This document shows, in pieces, positions 17,502 through 26,376 of a stretch of 64,000 nucleotides of DNA. Source of the stretch: Fictibacillus enclensis. GTDB taxonomy: Bacteria > Bacillota > Bacilli > Bacillales > Fictibacillaceae. A program made the translations under genes and the position numbers. Where the stretch lies: NCBI RefSeq assembly GCF_001457035.1, contig NZ_KQ758621.1:120481-184480 (forward strand). The letters are read 5' to 3'. The notes under the pieces are model-generated. The model did not search any database. It was given only the letters and a program-made list of their open reading frames with translations, and was not told where the DNA came from. Every line of letters begins with the position of its first letter. Positions within the stretch are counted from its first letter, which is position 1.

Positions 17502-18596
17502 ATGAAATTTATGCTGCCTATGGAAAAATATTTCGGTAAGTTTGAACTCGTTTATTCATTTTATGGGGCTATGCCTACAGGCGTTACCGTGTCAGAAACC
17601 GGGCGTATTTTCGTTTGCTTTCCGAAATGGGGAGATGATGTGAAATTTACGGTGGCTGAAATTGCGGGTGATCAATTACAGCCTTATCCAAATTTGGAAA
17701 CAAATTTGGCCAACCCGGCAAACGTTGCGATGTCATTTATCAGTGTCCAAAGTGTAGTGGCTGATGGGAGGGGAACACTTTGGGTATTGGATACAGCAGC
17801 ACCCAATTTTTCTGAACCGATTAAAGGGGGAGCAAAACTGGTCGCTGTTGATTTAAAAACAAATACAATCAGAAATGTGTATACCTTTACAGAAGAAGTC
17901 ATCCTGCCAACCACATATTTGAATGATGTTCGCTTTGATTTTCGCGTAGGAAAAGCCGGTTATGCCTATATCACAGATTCATCCTCCAAAGGTCCAGGAG
18001 CGATCATTGTTGTGGATTTAGATACCGGAAACGCATTCAGACGGTTAAGTGGCACCCCACCTACATCACCCGATCCCTATTTCTTGCCAAAAGTAGAAGG
18101 TAAAATACTGATGAACCGCAATAAAGACGGCTCCATTTCTCCCTTTCGACTGGCGTCTGACGGTATCGCGATTTCTGTGGATGGAAAGACATTATTTTTT
18201 TGTCCATTAACCAGCCGTCATCTGTTCTCCATTTCAACAGAAGCCCTGAGAGACAGAACGATACCGGAGAAGGACTTACTTTCCCGGGTGGAGTATTTGG
18301 GGGAAAAAGGGGCATCTGACGGAATGATTACCGGGGCAAAAGGAAACGTCTATGCAGGGGATTATGAAAACAACAGCATACGAAAGATCATGCCGAGCGG
18401 AAACATGAAAACCATTGCACATGACCCGAGGCTTTTATGGCCGGATACGTTTTCGATTGGACCGGATCAATACTTATATGTGATTGTGAACCAATTACAC
18501 CGGCAGGCCAGGTTTCATTATGGAAGGGACCTGCGGGAAAAGCCGTATAGTTTGCTTCGCATAAACATAGATGAATTGCCTGCTCCTGCATTCTGA
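17502..18596 (+). CDS. Major royal jelly protein/yellow-family beta-propeller
   Basis: About 364 residues without a signal peptide. Blade motifs are spread along the length: GRGTLWVLDTAAPNF, AYITDSSSKGPGAIIVVDLD, PFRLASDGIAISVDGKTLFF and YLYVIVNQLHRQARF. This pattern matches the MRJP/yellow family (PF03022), which occurs sporadically in bacteria. GAGGGA favours ATG 17502 (or 17499) over the ATG at 17490. It is alone on the plus strand between spore-related operons, with a dispersed repeat behind it. Possible lactonase-like or ligand-binding propeller; no function known. Confidence 0.75.
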   Translation: MKFMLPMEKYFGKFELVYSFYGAMPTGVTVSETGRIFVCFPKWGDDVKFTVAEIAGDQLQPYPNLETNLANPANVAMSFISVQSVVADGRGTLWVLDTAAPNFSEPIKGGAKLVAVDLKTNTIRNVYTFTEEVILPTTYLNDVRFDFRVGKAGYAYITDSSSKGPGAIIVVDLDTGNAFRRLSGTPPTSPDPYFLPKVEGKILMNRNKDGSISPFRLASDGIAISVDGKTLFFCPLTSRHLFSISTEALRDRTIPEKDLLSRVEYLGEKGASDGMITGAKGNVYAGDYENNSIRKIMPSGNMKTIAHDPRLLWPDTFSIGPDQYLYVIVNQLHRQARFHYGRDLREKPYSLLRINIDELPAPAF

Positions 18597-18628
18597 CAAT
18601 AAATGGCTGTCCAAGAAGTCTGGAAGTC

Positions 18629-18878
18629 GTTGATTTTCGTTCCAGGCCGCTCGCTTTTACCGGCGTAAACGCCTACTTACGCAGGGCGGGCGGTGAGCCT
18701 TACCGGCGTGAACGCCTACCTTTTGGCGCAAGCACCTTCGGTACCGGTGCTAGCACCTCCTTAGTCTCACCTGTCCCGCTAGTCCTGCAGGACAAGGAAC
18801 ACTCCGGCAGCGATTCATCGCACGAAGAAAATGCGGTTTTCATTTTCGAGGAGTCTCGCACCTTCCACTACAATCAAC
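18629..18878. repeat. Dispersed imperfect-palindrome repeat, copy 1 (long form)
   Basis: A roughly 250-bp non-coding element beginning GTTGATT and ending AATCAAC, GC-rich inside, with GGCGGGCGGTGAGCC and TCTCACCTGTCCCGCT forming an inner inverted repeat. A shorter copy lies at 39665-39793. In this copy the module ACCGGCGTRAACGCCTAC occurs twice and extra sequence is inserted. It resembles the GTTGATT...AATCAAC intergenic repeats common in Bacillaceae. No ORF, so any movement would need help in trans. Confidence 0.8.
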
Positions 18879-18901
18879 TTTTCCACGAAGTTTTTTCTCA
18901 C

Positions 18902-18948
18902 AAAAAGGGTGCCTGAAGGTCATTTTTTGACTTTTCAGACAGCCCCTT
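18902..18948 (-). terminator. Terminator of the yra spore-coat operon
   Basis: Long stem GGGGCTGTCTGAA...TTCAGGCACCC with inner GTCA/TGAC, then five U residues on the minus strand, just after the last coat gene. Confidence 0.85.
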
Positions 18949-18956
18949 TACATCAT

Positions 18957-19256
18957 CTATAGTGTTGGCAAATCCAAAGCGGTATTCATATTTGTCAAAT
19001 TCAATTGGATCTGCTCGTTCGTATCCCAAGCATGATACCATCCTTTTTCCGCCATATAACCGGAAATTTGTTCATGCATCTCTATGGCTTCCTCCAAATG
19101 CCGGGTTAACATTTCTTTGATTTCAGGTGTTCCGGCTTCCGTGGCAGCCATCGCGTAATTTCTGACACCGCTTTTTGCCGCAATCAATAAATCCATCGCA
19201 ACAACCTGGTCGGAAATGGCATCCATTCCTGTTAAGTTTTCAATGATTGAATTCAA
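18957..19256 (-). CDS. yraD: Spore coat protein, CotF/YraD-like
   Basis: 99 residues. CotF-type four-helix ferritin-like segment (VAMDLLIAAKSGVRNYAMAA, then HLEEAIEMHEQISGYMAEKGWY). TTG start inside the previous stop region (GGAG upstream), overlapping yraE by four bases. Fifth gene of the operon. The order matches B. subtilis yraG-yraF-adhB-yraE-yraD, which supports the name. Probably a spore coat component made in the mother cell. Confidence 0.82.
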   Translation of the reverse strand: MNSIIENLTGMDAISDQVVAMDLLIAAKSGVRNYAMAATEAGTPEIKEMLTRHLEEAIEMHEQISGYMAEKGWYHAWDTNEQIQLNLTNMNTALDLPTL

Positions 19257-19468
19257 TTTAACTCAGCTCCTAACGATTGCTTTGCATTGGATAAAACAGA
19301 GGTATATTCGTTCAACTGACTGGTGGAAAGATCAATGTCTTGCTGCATTATTTCTTTTAGCCTTGGGTCACTAACCAGTGCTTTCATCGTTTTGGACTTG
19401 GTTAAACAATTTGTTTTAAAAGCGGCCATTTCTTGAACCTCAAGTACTTCGTGCAGAGCATAGTTCAT
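19253..19468 (-). CDS. yraE: Small spore coat protein, YraE-like
   Basis: 71 residues, mostly helical (LHEVLEVQEMAAFKTNCLTK). It is a paralogue of the first gene of the operon, sharing a HE-x-x-x-x-x-E-x-x-x-F-K-T layout and a Ser/Gln-rich tail. Start moved to ATG 19468, which has AAGGAGG upstream. Pairs with the CotF-like protein encoded next. Confidence 0.8.
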   Translation of the reverse strand: MNYALHEVLEVQEMAAFKTNCLTKSKTMKALVSDPRLKEIMQQDIDLSTSQLNEYTSVLSNAKQSLGAELN

Positions 19469-19483
19469 TTTCAATCCTCCTTC

Positions 19484-20620
19484 CTAAGGCTTCAGGACGA
19501 CTTTTATGCAATCATCCGTTTTGGTATCAAAAATTTCATAGCCGCGCTTCGCTTCACTGAGCGGAAGGACATGGCTGACCACATCTCCCGGATCGATCTT
19601 TCCTGTAGAAACGAGTTCAAACATATAAGGCATATAGTGAATAACAGGTGCTTGTCCGGAGCGGATATTGACATTGCGGTTCATAATATCTCCAAATGGG
19701 AAACCGTTGTATTTCCCCGCATAAACGCCGGTCACCTGGATATTGCCGCCTTTTCGGACAGCCTGAGTCGCCATGATAAATGCACCTAATGCACCACTGT
19801 GAAGTTTTAACCCACTGGCAAGAAACTCCATATCTGTCATTTTTCCATCCATACCAACCGCATCAATGACTACATCCGCACCGCCCTTGGTGATTTCCTT
19901 TAGGTATTCTCCACAATTTTTATGATCCTCAAAGTTAACGATTTCAACCTTGTTCGTCCGTTTCGCATGCTGCAGGCGATAATTGACATAATCAACGGCA
20001 ATCACGCGCTTCGCCCCTTTTAGCCAGCAAAACTTTTGTGCAAAAAGCCCCACCGGACCACATCCCAAAACGATAACGGTATCCCCGTCCTTTACGCCCG
20101 CATTATCGACACTCCAAAAACCAGTGGTCATCGCATCCGCAATAACCGCTAACTTTTCATCAGGTTCCTCGCAGGTCTCCGGGATTTTAAAATGAGTAAA
20201 GTTGGCAAAAGGAACTCTCAAATATTCCGCTTGCCCGCCTGGGTAACCGCCAGTTGTTCCGGAATAGCCGAAATAGGCTCCCATATCTCCATTATCATTT
20301 GAATTGTCGCATTGGCTTTCCAAATTGTCCTTACAGAAACGGCATTCACCGCATGCGATGTTAAATGGAATGATGACGCGGTCTCCCTTTTTTACATTAG
20401 TCACTTCAGGGCCAACCTCTTCAACGATTCCCATCGGTTCATGTCCAATGACATAGTTCTCTTGCAGGTTAGGGATCATGCCATGAATTAAATGCAGATC
20501 AGAACCGCATATTGCTGTACTGGTTACTTTGATGATCATGTCATCCGGTTTTTCAATCTTAGGGTCTGGCACTTCTTTCACAACAACATTTTTTATCCCT
20601 TGATACGTTACCGCCTTCAT
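19484..20620 (-). CDS. adhB: Zinc-dependent alcohol dehydrogenase AdhB
   Basis: 378 residues. GroES-like catalytic domain with CGSDLHLIHG (catalytic-zinc Cys 38) and GHEPMGIVEEVG, a structural zinc loop with four Cys (CGECRFCKDNLESQC), and a Rossmann domain (VIVLGCGPVGLFA). It resembles glutathione-independent formaldehyde dehydrogenase-like enzymes. An enzyme between four coat genes is also seen in B. subtilis, which suggests a spore-associated dehydrogenase. Substrate unknown. Confidence 0.88.
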   Translation of the reverse strand: MKAVTYQGIKNVVVKEVPDPKIEKPDDMIIKVTSTAICGSDLHLIHGMIPNLQENYVIGHEPMGIVEEVGPEVTNVKKGDRVIIPFNIACGECRFCKDNLESQCDNSNDNGDMGAYFGYSGTTGGYPGGQAEYLRVPFANFTHFKIPETCEEPDEKLAVIADAMTTGFWSVDNAGVKDGDTVIVLGCGPVGLFAQKFCWLKGAKRVIAVDYVNYRLQHAKRTNKVEIVNFEDHKNCGEYLKEITKGGADVVIDAVGMDGKMTDMEFLASGLKLHSGALGAFIMATQAVRKGGNIQVTGVYAGKYNGFPFGDIMNRNVNIRSGQAPVIHYMPYMFELVSTGKIDPGDVVSHVLPLSEAKRGYEIFDTKTDDCIKVVLKP

Positions 20621-20638
20621 ACTATATAACCTCCAGTG

Positions 20639-21007
20639 TCAATGTTCATCAGGTGTCCGATCGAACAAGCCCTTTCGATTGGTCTCAACAGGAAACAGGT
20701 TCATTTTGCCAATTTTCATCGTATTGTTGGCCGATAGCTGGTCCAATTGGTACTGTTCCGTTAATTCGTAAGGATGGAACCATTTTTTCTTGATCATCAA
20801 TTCAGATATTTCCTGATGCATCGCTATGCCCTGCATCAATTGTTTTCTTAATGTGGCACGGACATCAGGTGATGCGGATTCGGTTAATGCTACAGCTATG
20901 TTGCGAACACCTTCTTTGGCACGAAGAAGAAAGTCCATGGCAAAGGTAGTGTCTGCCATCTCAGGCATATGCAGCGAGTTTATCGGGTCCAAATAATCAT
21001 TATTCAA
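20639..21007 (-). CDS. yraF: Spore coat protein, CotF/YraF-like
   Basis: 122 residues with a CotF domain ([20 protein letters not shown], then [18 protein letters not shown]). Same architecture as the yraD product, with an added C-terminal tail. TTG start overlaps the previous stop (ATTGA) and GGAAGG is upstream. Second gene of the operon. Confidence 0.82.
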   Translation of the reverse strand: MNNDYLDPINSLHMPEMADTTFAMDFLLRAKEGVRNIAVALTESASPDVRATLRKQLMQGIAMHQEISELMIKKKWFHPYELTEQYQLDQLSANNTMKIGKMNLFPVETNRKGLFDRTPDEH

Positions 21008-21273
21008 TGGATGGTACCTTCCTTTCCATCAATGATGGGAGTGGGGCGATTTTGAGGAACAGGAGCTTGAAAAGGCGCTCGTTCATAGAGGGACTGCAAT
21101 TCAGTAAGATCCTGCGATGATTGTTGAACATCTTTTTTCATTAAATTCCTCAAATCGTCATCAAAAACCAGTCCTTGCATTAATTTTGACTTGGCGATAC
21201 AAAGCGTTTTAAAGTTAATGGCCTCATGTAAGTCCAAAGACTCGTGGGCAGCTAATACTTTCTGTTGATCCAT
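21004..21273 (-). CDS. yraG: Small spore coat protein, YraG-like
   Basis: 89 residues. A longer frame reaches 21321, but AGGAGGGG sits just before ATG 21273, giving [18 protein letters not shown]. Helical, with the same [10 protein letters not shown] core as the yraE product. First gene of the coat operon; the region upstream (21274-21542) is shared with a divergent XRE-PAS regulator gene. Confidence 0.8.
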   Translation of the reverse strand: MDQQKVLAAHESLDLHEAINFKTLCIAKSKLMQGLVFDDDLRNLMKKDVQQSSQDLTELQSLYERAPFQAPVPQNRPTPIIDGKEGTIH

Positions 21274-21542
21274 TTTGTTTCCCCTCCTTTTTTCGTAATA
21301 CAATGGTATTGTTCCAAACATAGGATGAAGTATGCTTTACAATAATTCCTACAAAGACCAATCAATTACAAGAATAGAGTAAACCCAAACTGAAAAACCG
21401 CTTTATCATCTGAAACATAGAGATAAGTGATTTTTCCTTTTTTGACCAAAATTTATTATGAATTGACATTATTGGTATTGATTTGATTTCATCCAGGTTT
21501 ATAATCATAGAAAAAAGAGATGAAAAGTTTCAGGTGGTTACA

Positions 21543-22106
21543 ATGAGAAAATGGTTATTACAATTACGACAGCAAAAAAACATGTCTCAGGGAAAAGTGG
21601 CATCCGCTGCTTTTATCGACAGGAGCTATTACTCCCAAATTGAATGGGGAAAAAGGGTCCCGAGCCAGGAGGTCGCCAGAAGAATAGCCGAAGTACTAAA
21701 CTTTGATACGGCACGGTTTTACTCGAACTATTTTAATGAACCTTTTAATGAAGTCCTATCCTGCTCACCTGTATCCATTGCCCACTGCGATTTGCAGCTC
21801 CGGTACACATGGGCCTTTAATCCTCCGTCTGATTACGATGCGCCCAATTTTCTTCTGGGAAAGAGAGATGATGAATTAATCGATCATGCAGGCTCCAAAG
21901 AATTTATGGCATTGAAGTATAAAATCATTAAAACGGACCAGCCCCAGCGCAAGCTTATTCATTATGACATGTCCGATGGCATTCATATGTATGACATTTT
22001 TGGAAAACCAATATATTCAATGGAGGGAAAATTGACGGGCGCCAGTTTTGTTGGCACAGATCTTACTGCTATAAAGCAACAACTCCTTCAGAATAGAACC
22101 GATTAG
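21543..22106 (+). CDS. XRE-family regulator with a C-terminal PAS-like domain
   Basis: 187 residues. Residues 2-60 form an XRE helix-turn-helix (LRQQKNMSQGKVASAAFIDR, then SYYSQIEWGKRVPS). Residues 80-180 look like the PAS domain of sensor kinases (LRYTWAFNPPSDYDAPNFLL, GKRDDELID, then a final GASFVGTDLTAIK). A DNA-binding domain fused straight to a PAS sensor suggests a one-component switch that reads a small ligand or redox state. AGGTGG supports ATG 21543. It is divergent from the yra coat operon and upstream of the formate dehydrogenase group. Targets unknown. Confidence 0.75.
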   Translation: MRKWLLQLRQQKNMSQGKVASAAFIDRSYYSQIEWGKRVPSQEVARRIAEVLNFDTARFYSNYFNEPFNEVLSCSPVSIAHCDLQLRYTWAFNPPSDYDAPNFLLGKRDDELIDHAGSKEFMALKYKIIKTDQPQRKLIHYDMSDGIHMYDIFGKPIYSMEGKLTGASFVGTDLTAIKQQLLQNRTD

Positions 22107-22109
22107 AGG

Positions 22110-22159
22110 AAAAAGGAAAAACAGGTGACCCTTATTCCGGTTCACCTGTTTTTCCTTTT
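22110..22159. terminator. Bidirectional terminator
   Basis: 18-bp near-perfect stem AAAAGGAAAAACAGGTGA/TCACCTGTTTTTCCTTTT between the XRE-PAS gene and a small convergent gene. Confidence 0.9.
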
Positions 22160-22290
22160 TAAACATGATCTAATCCATCGAACTTGCGGTCATTTTGGCA
22201 GCTTTCACAGAGATGAAGAATTTTCGGGGAATCGCCTGCTTCGTGGTTTTCGAGCGGCTCTTCCAATCCGCAGATTTCACATTTTTTCAT
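22159..22290 (-). CDS. Small zinc-ribbon-like protein (43 residues)
   Basis: Short frame starting MKKCEICGLEEPLENHE and carrying a second CESC pair at residues 28-31. The two Cys-x-x-Cys pairs make a likely zinc-binding knuckle. AAGGAG lies eight to ten bases before ATG 22290. It is the last gene after the formate dehydrogenase, DUF1641 and HMA-like genes and shares their orientation. Function unknown, but good coding signals. Confidence 0.7.
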   Translation of the reverse strand: MKKCEICGLEEPLENHEAGDSPKILHLCESCQNDRKFDGLDHV

Positions 22291-22317
22291 GCGTTTGTTC
22301 TCCTTTTTTCATCTGAA

Positions 22318-22548
22318 TCATTGTAGACCATTCTCCACAACATAGCCTCTCTCATGGATGGCCTGAAGAAAATCCTCATAGGACGCCATACTTGGGTCGA
22401 AGCTGATGCTTGCTTCTCCCCGGCTGATGTTGACATCAACCTGCCCAATACCCCATACATGCTGAAGTGCATTTGAAATGGTATCGGCATCCTGCTCATT
22501 TTCAAGCCCTTTAATTTTGATGATTTTTGCTTCCAATGCGGGTTTCAT
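22318..22548 (-). CDS. HMA-fold (CopZ-like) protein lacking the metal-binding cysteines
   Basis: 76 residues matching the heavy-metal-associated ferredoxin-like fold along its length: KIKGLENEQDADTISNALQH, VWGIGQVDVNISRGEASISF, then FLQAIHERGYVVE. The usual MxCxxC is replaced by ENEQDAD, so no copper can be bound in the usual way. ATG 22548 follows the DUF1641 stop by three bases with only AAAGG next to it, so translation is probably coupled; a TTG at 22533 after GGATGA is an alternative. Its location suggests a role with the formate dehydrogenase-like enzyme. Confidence 0.7.
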   Translation of the reverse strand: MKPALEAKIIKIKGLENEQDADTISNALQHVWGIGQVDVNISRGEASISFDPSMASYEDFLQAIHERGYVVENGLQ

Positions 22549-22551
22549 CCT

Positions 22552-23049
22552 TTATTTATTGTGTCTTGGTACTTCATTTATGCCTTCGCCCATGCCCTGC
22601 AAAAACTCCATCATCATGGCCATCGTGGCTCTCGTTTCAGGAGTGCGCATGCTTTTTCCCAGCTGCCATAAACTTGGTGTTTCCTCTTTTTCTGCAGAAT
22701 CGGCCGCTCTCTCAAGCCCCTTACTCATCCCGGAAAGCATCGTTTTCAGTTGATCCGGATGGATGGTACCGAGAAAATTAAAGGCATTGATTCCGTTTTT
22801 AATCGTTTTGTGCATTTCAGGCTTGTTAATTTGCTGAATGGCGATTACTCCAACATCGTTACGTTTTTCAATAAGAGCGGATAAAGTATCCAGTGCCCCC
22901 ATTTCATGAAGGTTTTTCACAATGCTAATCATGGTCAAAATCGCTTCGCTGTTGTCCGCCAGTTCCCGAACAATTCCTGCCACTGCTTCTGCCTGTTCTT
23001 CTTCCCGGGTGCGGCCTTCCTTTTTAATTTGCCTGATTGCTTTCGCCAT
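22552..23049 (-). CDS. DUF1641 protein (YrhD/YjgD-like), formate dehydrogenase partner
   Basis: 165 residues, helical. DUF1641 core INAFNFLGTIHPDQLKTMLS and MMEFLQGMGEGINEV. B. subtilis has this family directly after its formate dehydrogenase-like genes (yrhE-yrhD, yjgC-yjgD), and the same pairing holds here. GGGGGG precedes ATG 23049 and the gene overlaps the dehydrogenase end by 26 bases, so the two are translationally linked. Biochemical role unknown. Confidence 0.85.
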   Translation of the reverse strand: MAKAIRQIKKEGRTREEEQAEAVAGIVRELADNSEAILTMISIVKNLHEMGALDTLSALIEKRNDVGVIAIQQINKPEMHKTIKNGINAFNFLGTIHPDQLKTMLSGMSKGLERAADSAEKEETPSLWQLGKSMRTPETRATMAMMMEFLQGMGEGINEVPRHNK

Positions 23050-25999
23050 GCTCGTCCCCCCTTATCAACTCTTCAATCGGCGTGAAATCGTCACGCTTCC
23101 ACTTGGCTTCCACGCGGACACTGATTTGTGGAATACGGTTCCCAAATCGGTGATTCACTTTTGGTAATGGAGGCTCTCCGGAAGTTTCGAGAACTTCCAT
23201 TCTGACATCCATTTCCTTATATGCCGGTGTGTGAGTAATAATGTCGTGGTAGCTGCTCGTCAGCTTGTTAACCGCTTCAATGTCCTCAGAAGTGTTCATG
23301 GTCAGATATAGCTCATTGCCTTTCACCCGGTCGGTGACGATTACCCGGACCTCCACATGGCCATACGGGGAAGTCAGGCCAACGAGTGCCCCGTCCTCAA
23401 GCTCCCGTTCACGGGCAAGCTCTGGCGAGACTTCCACCCATGGATGTGGAACTTTGTGTGTAAGCCCCTCTGAGCGGTACGTCATGTTTCCTTCATGGAA
23501 ATGTTCCAGCAAACGGCCGTTATTTAAATGCAGGTCGAACTCTTCACCCGGCTTAAACGGCTTAGTCCATTCAACAGCAACCAGCTTCGCCTTACCGTCA
23601 GGAAATGCAAACCTCTCCTTGTACAAGAGCGGAGAATCGGTACCATCTGCTGCTACCGGCCAAAGCTGGCTGTTCCATCCTTCCAGCCGATCATAGCTTA
23701 CACCGGCAAAAAACTTGGCTAGGCTGGCCGCCTCTTTCATGATTTCACCAGGATGTGTGTAGTTCCAATTGGCTCCCATCAAGTTGGCCAGCTCCTGAAA
23801 GATTTCCCAATCCGGTTTCGACTGGCCAAGCGGCTCAAGAACCTTGTAAAAACGCTGGATGCGGCGTTCCGTGTTGACAAACGTACCGTCCTTCTCCAGA
23901 CTTGGTGCTGCCGGTAAAACCACATCCGCAAATTGAGCGGTTTTACTGAAGAAAATGTCCTGCACCACAAAGAATTCCAGCTTTTCAAAGCCGTCATCCA
24001 CAAAATTCGAATTGGAATCCACCAGTGACATGTCTTCACCAAACAAATAAAGTGCCTTTAGCTTTCCTTTATGGATGCCTTCCACCATTTGATGGTTGTC
24101 CAATCCCGGCTCTTCCGGAAGCTTGACGCCCCATGCCTTTTCATAGCGCTCACGCACCGCTTTGTCCTGGACAGGTTCATAACCGGGAAACCATGCCGGC
24201 ATCGTGCCAAAATCACACGCACCCTGAACGTTGTTGTGTCCTCTAAGTGGATACGCACCTGTTCCGGTTCGTCCGTAGTTTCCTGTCACCAGCAGCAAAT
24301 TGGAGATTGCTGTACTCGTATCGGTCGCTCCCATATGCTGGGTGACACCCATTGCCCATAAGGCACAGACCGACTTTGCCTCATGAATCATAGTTGCCAT
24401 CTGGATCAACGTTTCTTTGGATAATCCTGTTTTTTCCTCAGCGTATTCCAGTGTGAACTTATTCAATGATGACCGGTATTCTTCCAATCCATTGACCCGT
24501 TTCTCCAAAAATGTTTTGTCTTCCCATCCTTGATCAAGAATGTACTTTGTAACTGCTGAAAGCAAAATCAAATCTGAACCCGGTTTGGGATGAACATGCA
24601 GATCAGCCCGCTCAGCCAGTTCATTTTTCCTCAGATCCACGACCATTAATTTCTGCCCGTGCAATTTATGGGACCGTTTAATTCGGGTAGCCAGAACAGG
24701 ATGGGATTCTGCCGGATTGGCCCCAATAATCATTACCAGCTCAGATGCTGCAATATCCTTAATGGTTCCGGCATCACCGCCAATTCCAACGGTCCGCAAC
24801 AGTCCTGCCGTTGCCGGAGACTGGCAGTATCGTGAGCAATTGTCCACATTGTTGGTTCCCATAATGGATCGCGCAAACTTTTGAAAAAGATAATTCTCTT
24901 CATTCGAGCATTTGGAAGAGGCGATATAGCCGATGGAATGAGCACCATGCTCTTCCTTTATCCCTGTCAGTTTTTCCGCAATGAGTTTCAACGCTTCTTC
25001 CCAGGTGGCTTCAACAAACTCTTCTCCTTTTCGGATCAAAGGCTTCGTCAGACGCTTGTCACTGTTAACGAAATCCCAGCCCCATTTTCCTTTGACGCAG
25101 GTGGATATTCCGTTAACCGGAGCTTCTTCACTCGGTTCGATCTTCAGGATTTCCCGGCCCTTCGTCCAAACCTCAAAACTGCAGCCTACCCCACAGTATG
25201 TACACACTGTTTTCGTCCGTTTGATCCGGGCTTTCCGCATGGCTGCTTCCATTTCGGATATGGCGAAAATCTCCTTATACCCCGGCTCGACTTCCTTCGT
25301 AAGATCGATCATCGGTCCAAGCATGTTGGCCGGAATGCCTGTCAGATACCCCGCCTCTCCAAGCATCGATTTTTCCATTAGTGCATTACAGGGACAGACC
25401 GTGACACAATGGCCACAGGAAACACATGATGATTCATCGATGGGAACATCGTTATCCCAAATCACGCGCGGAGCTTCGCGTTCCCAGTCGATGGTCAGCG
25501 TTTCATTCACTTGCAAATCCTGGCAGGCTTCCACACACCTTCCACACAAAATGCACTGATCCGGTTCATAGCGGTAAAAAGGATGTGAGTTGTCCGGCGG
25601 GTAAGGTTTCGCTTCAAATTTATATTTCTGATGCTCAATCTCCAGATATTCAGCCGTATTATGCACCACGCAGTTACCGTTATTGTTATCGCAAACTGTG
25701 CAATAGAGCTCATGATTTTTTAAAATGCGGGACATCGCTTCGTACTGTGCATCCTTGACGGTTTTTGACAGTGAATCGACCTGCATCCCTGGTGTAGCTT
25801 TAGTGGAGCAAGCACGAACCAGTTCGCCTTCTACCTGCACAAAACAGGTATCACACGTTTGAATCGTACCCAGGTCAGGGTGATAACAAATGCTCGGAAT
25901 TTCATAGTTCTGTGATTTGGCCACCTGCAGAATCGTTTGGCCTTCAGTAGCAGGAAATTCTTTTCCGTTGATTTGTATGGAAAAATGGTTGTCTTCCAT
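23024..25999 (-). CDS. Molybdopterin formate dehydrogenase-like oxidoreductase (YrhE/YjgC type)
   Basis: About 991 residues. Order: plant-type 2Fe-2S domain (CYHPDLGTIQTCDTCFVQVE), a Cys/His cluster (HELYCTVCDNNNGNCVVH), two 4Fe-4S motifs (CILCGRCVEAC and CVSCGHCVTVC), a molybdopterin-domain 4Fe-4S site (CTYCGVGCSFEV), then the catalytic segment NCSRYCQSPATAGL, where Cys takes the selenocysteine position. The C-terminal MopB domain ends near HRFGNRIPQ. Probably oxidises formate in the cytoplasm. ATG 25999 is 12 bases from AGGAGG. Electron acceptor not visible here. Confidence 0.88.
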   Translation of the reverse strand: MEDNHFSIQINGKEFPATEGQTILQVAKSQNYEIPSICYHPDLGTIQTCDTCFVQVEGELVRACSTKATPGMQVDSLSKTVKDAQYEAMSRILKNHELYCTVCDNNNGNCVVHNTAEYLEIEHQKYKFEAKPYPPDNSHPFYRYEPDQCILCGRCVEACQDLQVNETLTIDWEREAPRVIWDNDVPIDESSCVSCGHCVTVCPCNALMEKSMLGEAGYLTGIPANMLGPMIDLTKEVEPGYKEIFAISEMEAAMRKARIKRTKTVCTYCGVGCSFEVWTKGREILKIEPSEEAPVNGISTCVKGKWGWDFVNSDKRLTKPLIRKGEEFVEATWEEALKLIAEKLTGIKEEHGAHSIGYIASSKCSNEENYLFQKFARSIMGTNNVDNCSRYCQSPATAGLLRTVGIGGDAGTIKDIAASELVMIIGANPAESHPVLATRIKRSHKLHGQKLMVVDLRKNELAERADLHVHPKPGSDLILLSAVTKYILDQGWEDKTFLEKRVNGLEEYRSSLNKFTLEYAEEKTGLSKETLIQMATMIHEAKSVCALWAMGVTQHMGATDTSTAISNLLLVTGNYGRTGTGAYPLRGHNNVQGACDFGTMPAWFPGYEPVQDKAVRERYEKAWGVKLPEEPGLDNHQMVEGIHKGKLKALYLFGEDMSLVDSNSNFVDDGFEKLEFFVVQDIFFSKTAQFADVVLPAAPSLEKDGTFVNTERRIQRFYKVLEPLGQSKPDWEIFQELANLMGANWNYTHPGEIMKEAASLAKFFAGVSYDRLEGWNSQLWPVAADGTDSPLLYKERFAFPDGKAKLVAVEWTKPFKPGEEFDLHLNNGRLLEHFHEGNMTYRSEGLTHKVPHPWVEVSPELARERELEDGALVGLTSPYGHVEVRVIVTDRVKGNELYLTMNTSEDIEAVNKLTSSYHDIITHTPAYKEMDVRMEVLETSGEPPLPKVNHRFGNRIPQISVRVEAKWKRDDFTPIEELIRGDEHGESNQAN

Positions 26000-26143
26000 T
26001 GAATAAATCAGCCTCCTTTTATTCCAATTTCGTTTCTTTTTAACAAGCATTTCCAAAACCGAAGGGAATTAAAATGGATTTGCATAGAAAAAGTAGAGAT
26101 TGGTTAGGATTTTGATAGATGTGATAAAGGAGTGGATCAAAAA

Positions 26144-26362
26144 ATGGAAAAGGAAGAATTACTTTCGCATGTCACGGCGATGATTGTATCCTCAGCCAAA
26201 GTGCCGAAGCATATGGCGTTTTCACCTGTAAAAATGGCCGATTTGTATGGAGTCCAAGCAATCGAAGTGGAAAAGGGACTTGATGAATTAGTGGATGAAG
26301 GGAAGTTAAGAAGAGAGCAATTGCAGGATTATCCGCACTATACGGTATATCTCCTGCCTTAA
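26144..26362 (+). CDS. Small predicted winged-helix-like protein
   Basis: 72 residues, divergent from the dehydrogenase gene. The middle (VPKHMAFSPVKMADLYGVQA, then EVEKGLDELVDEGKLRREQL) looks like a winged helix, and the end (YPHYTVYLLP) like its wing. AAAGGAG lies at good spacing to ATG 26144; the GTG at 26132 overlaps that site. It may be a small regulator of the adjacent formate dehydrogenase genes. I do not recognise a named family. Confidence 0.65.
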   Translation: MEKEELLSHVTAMIVSSAKVPKHMAFSPVKMADLYGVQAIEVEKGLDELVDEGKLRREQLQDYPHYTVYLLP

Positions 26363-26376
26363 AAATCCATATAAAA

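Noticed and set aside
18597..18956. Insertion sequence with transposase
   Set aside because: No open frame of useful length; the region is a short non-coding repeat plus a terminator.
24820..24870. Selenocysteine site in the formate dehydrogenase-like protein
   Set aside because: The catalytic position is an ordinary Cys codon; no in-frame TGA and no selenocysteine genes seen.
24881..25559. Long open frames antisense to the formate dehydrogenase gene
   Set aside because: Shadows of a well-supported 991-residue gene; no ribosome sites and no recognisable domains.
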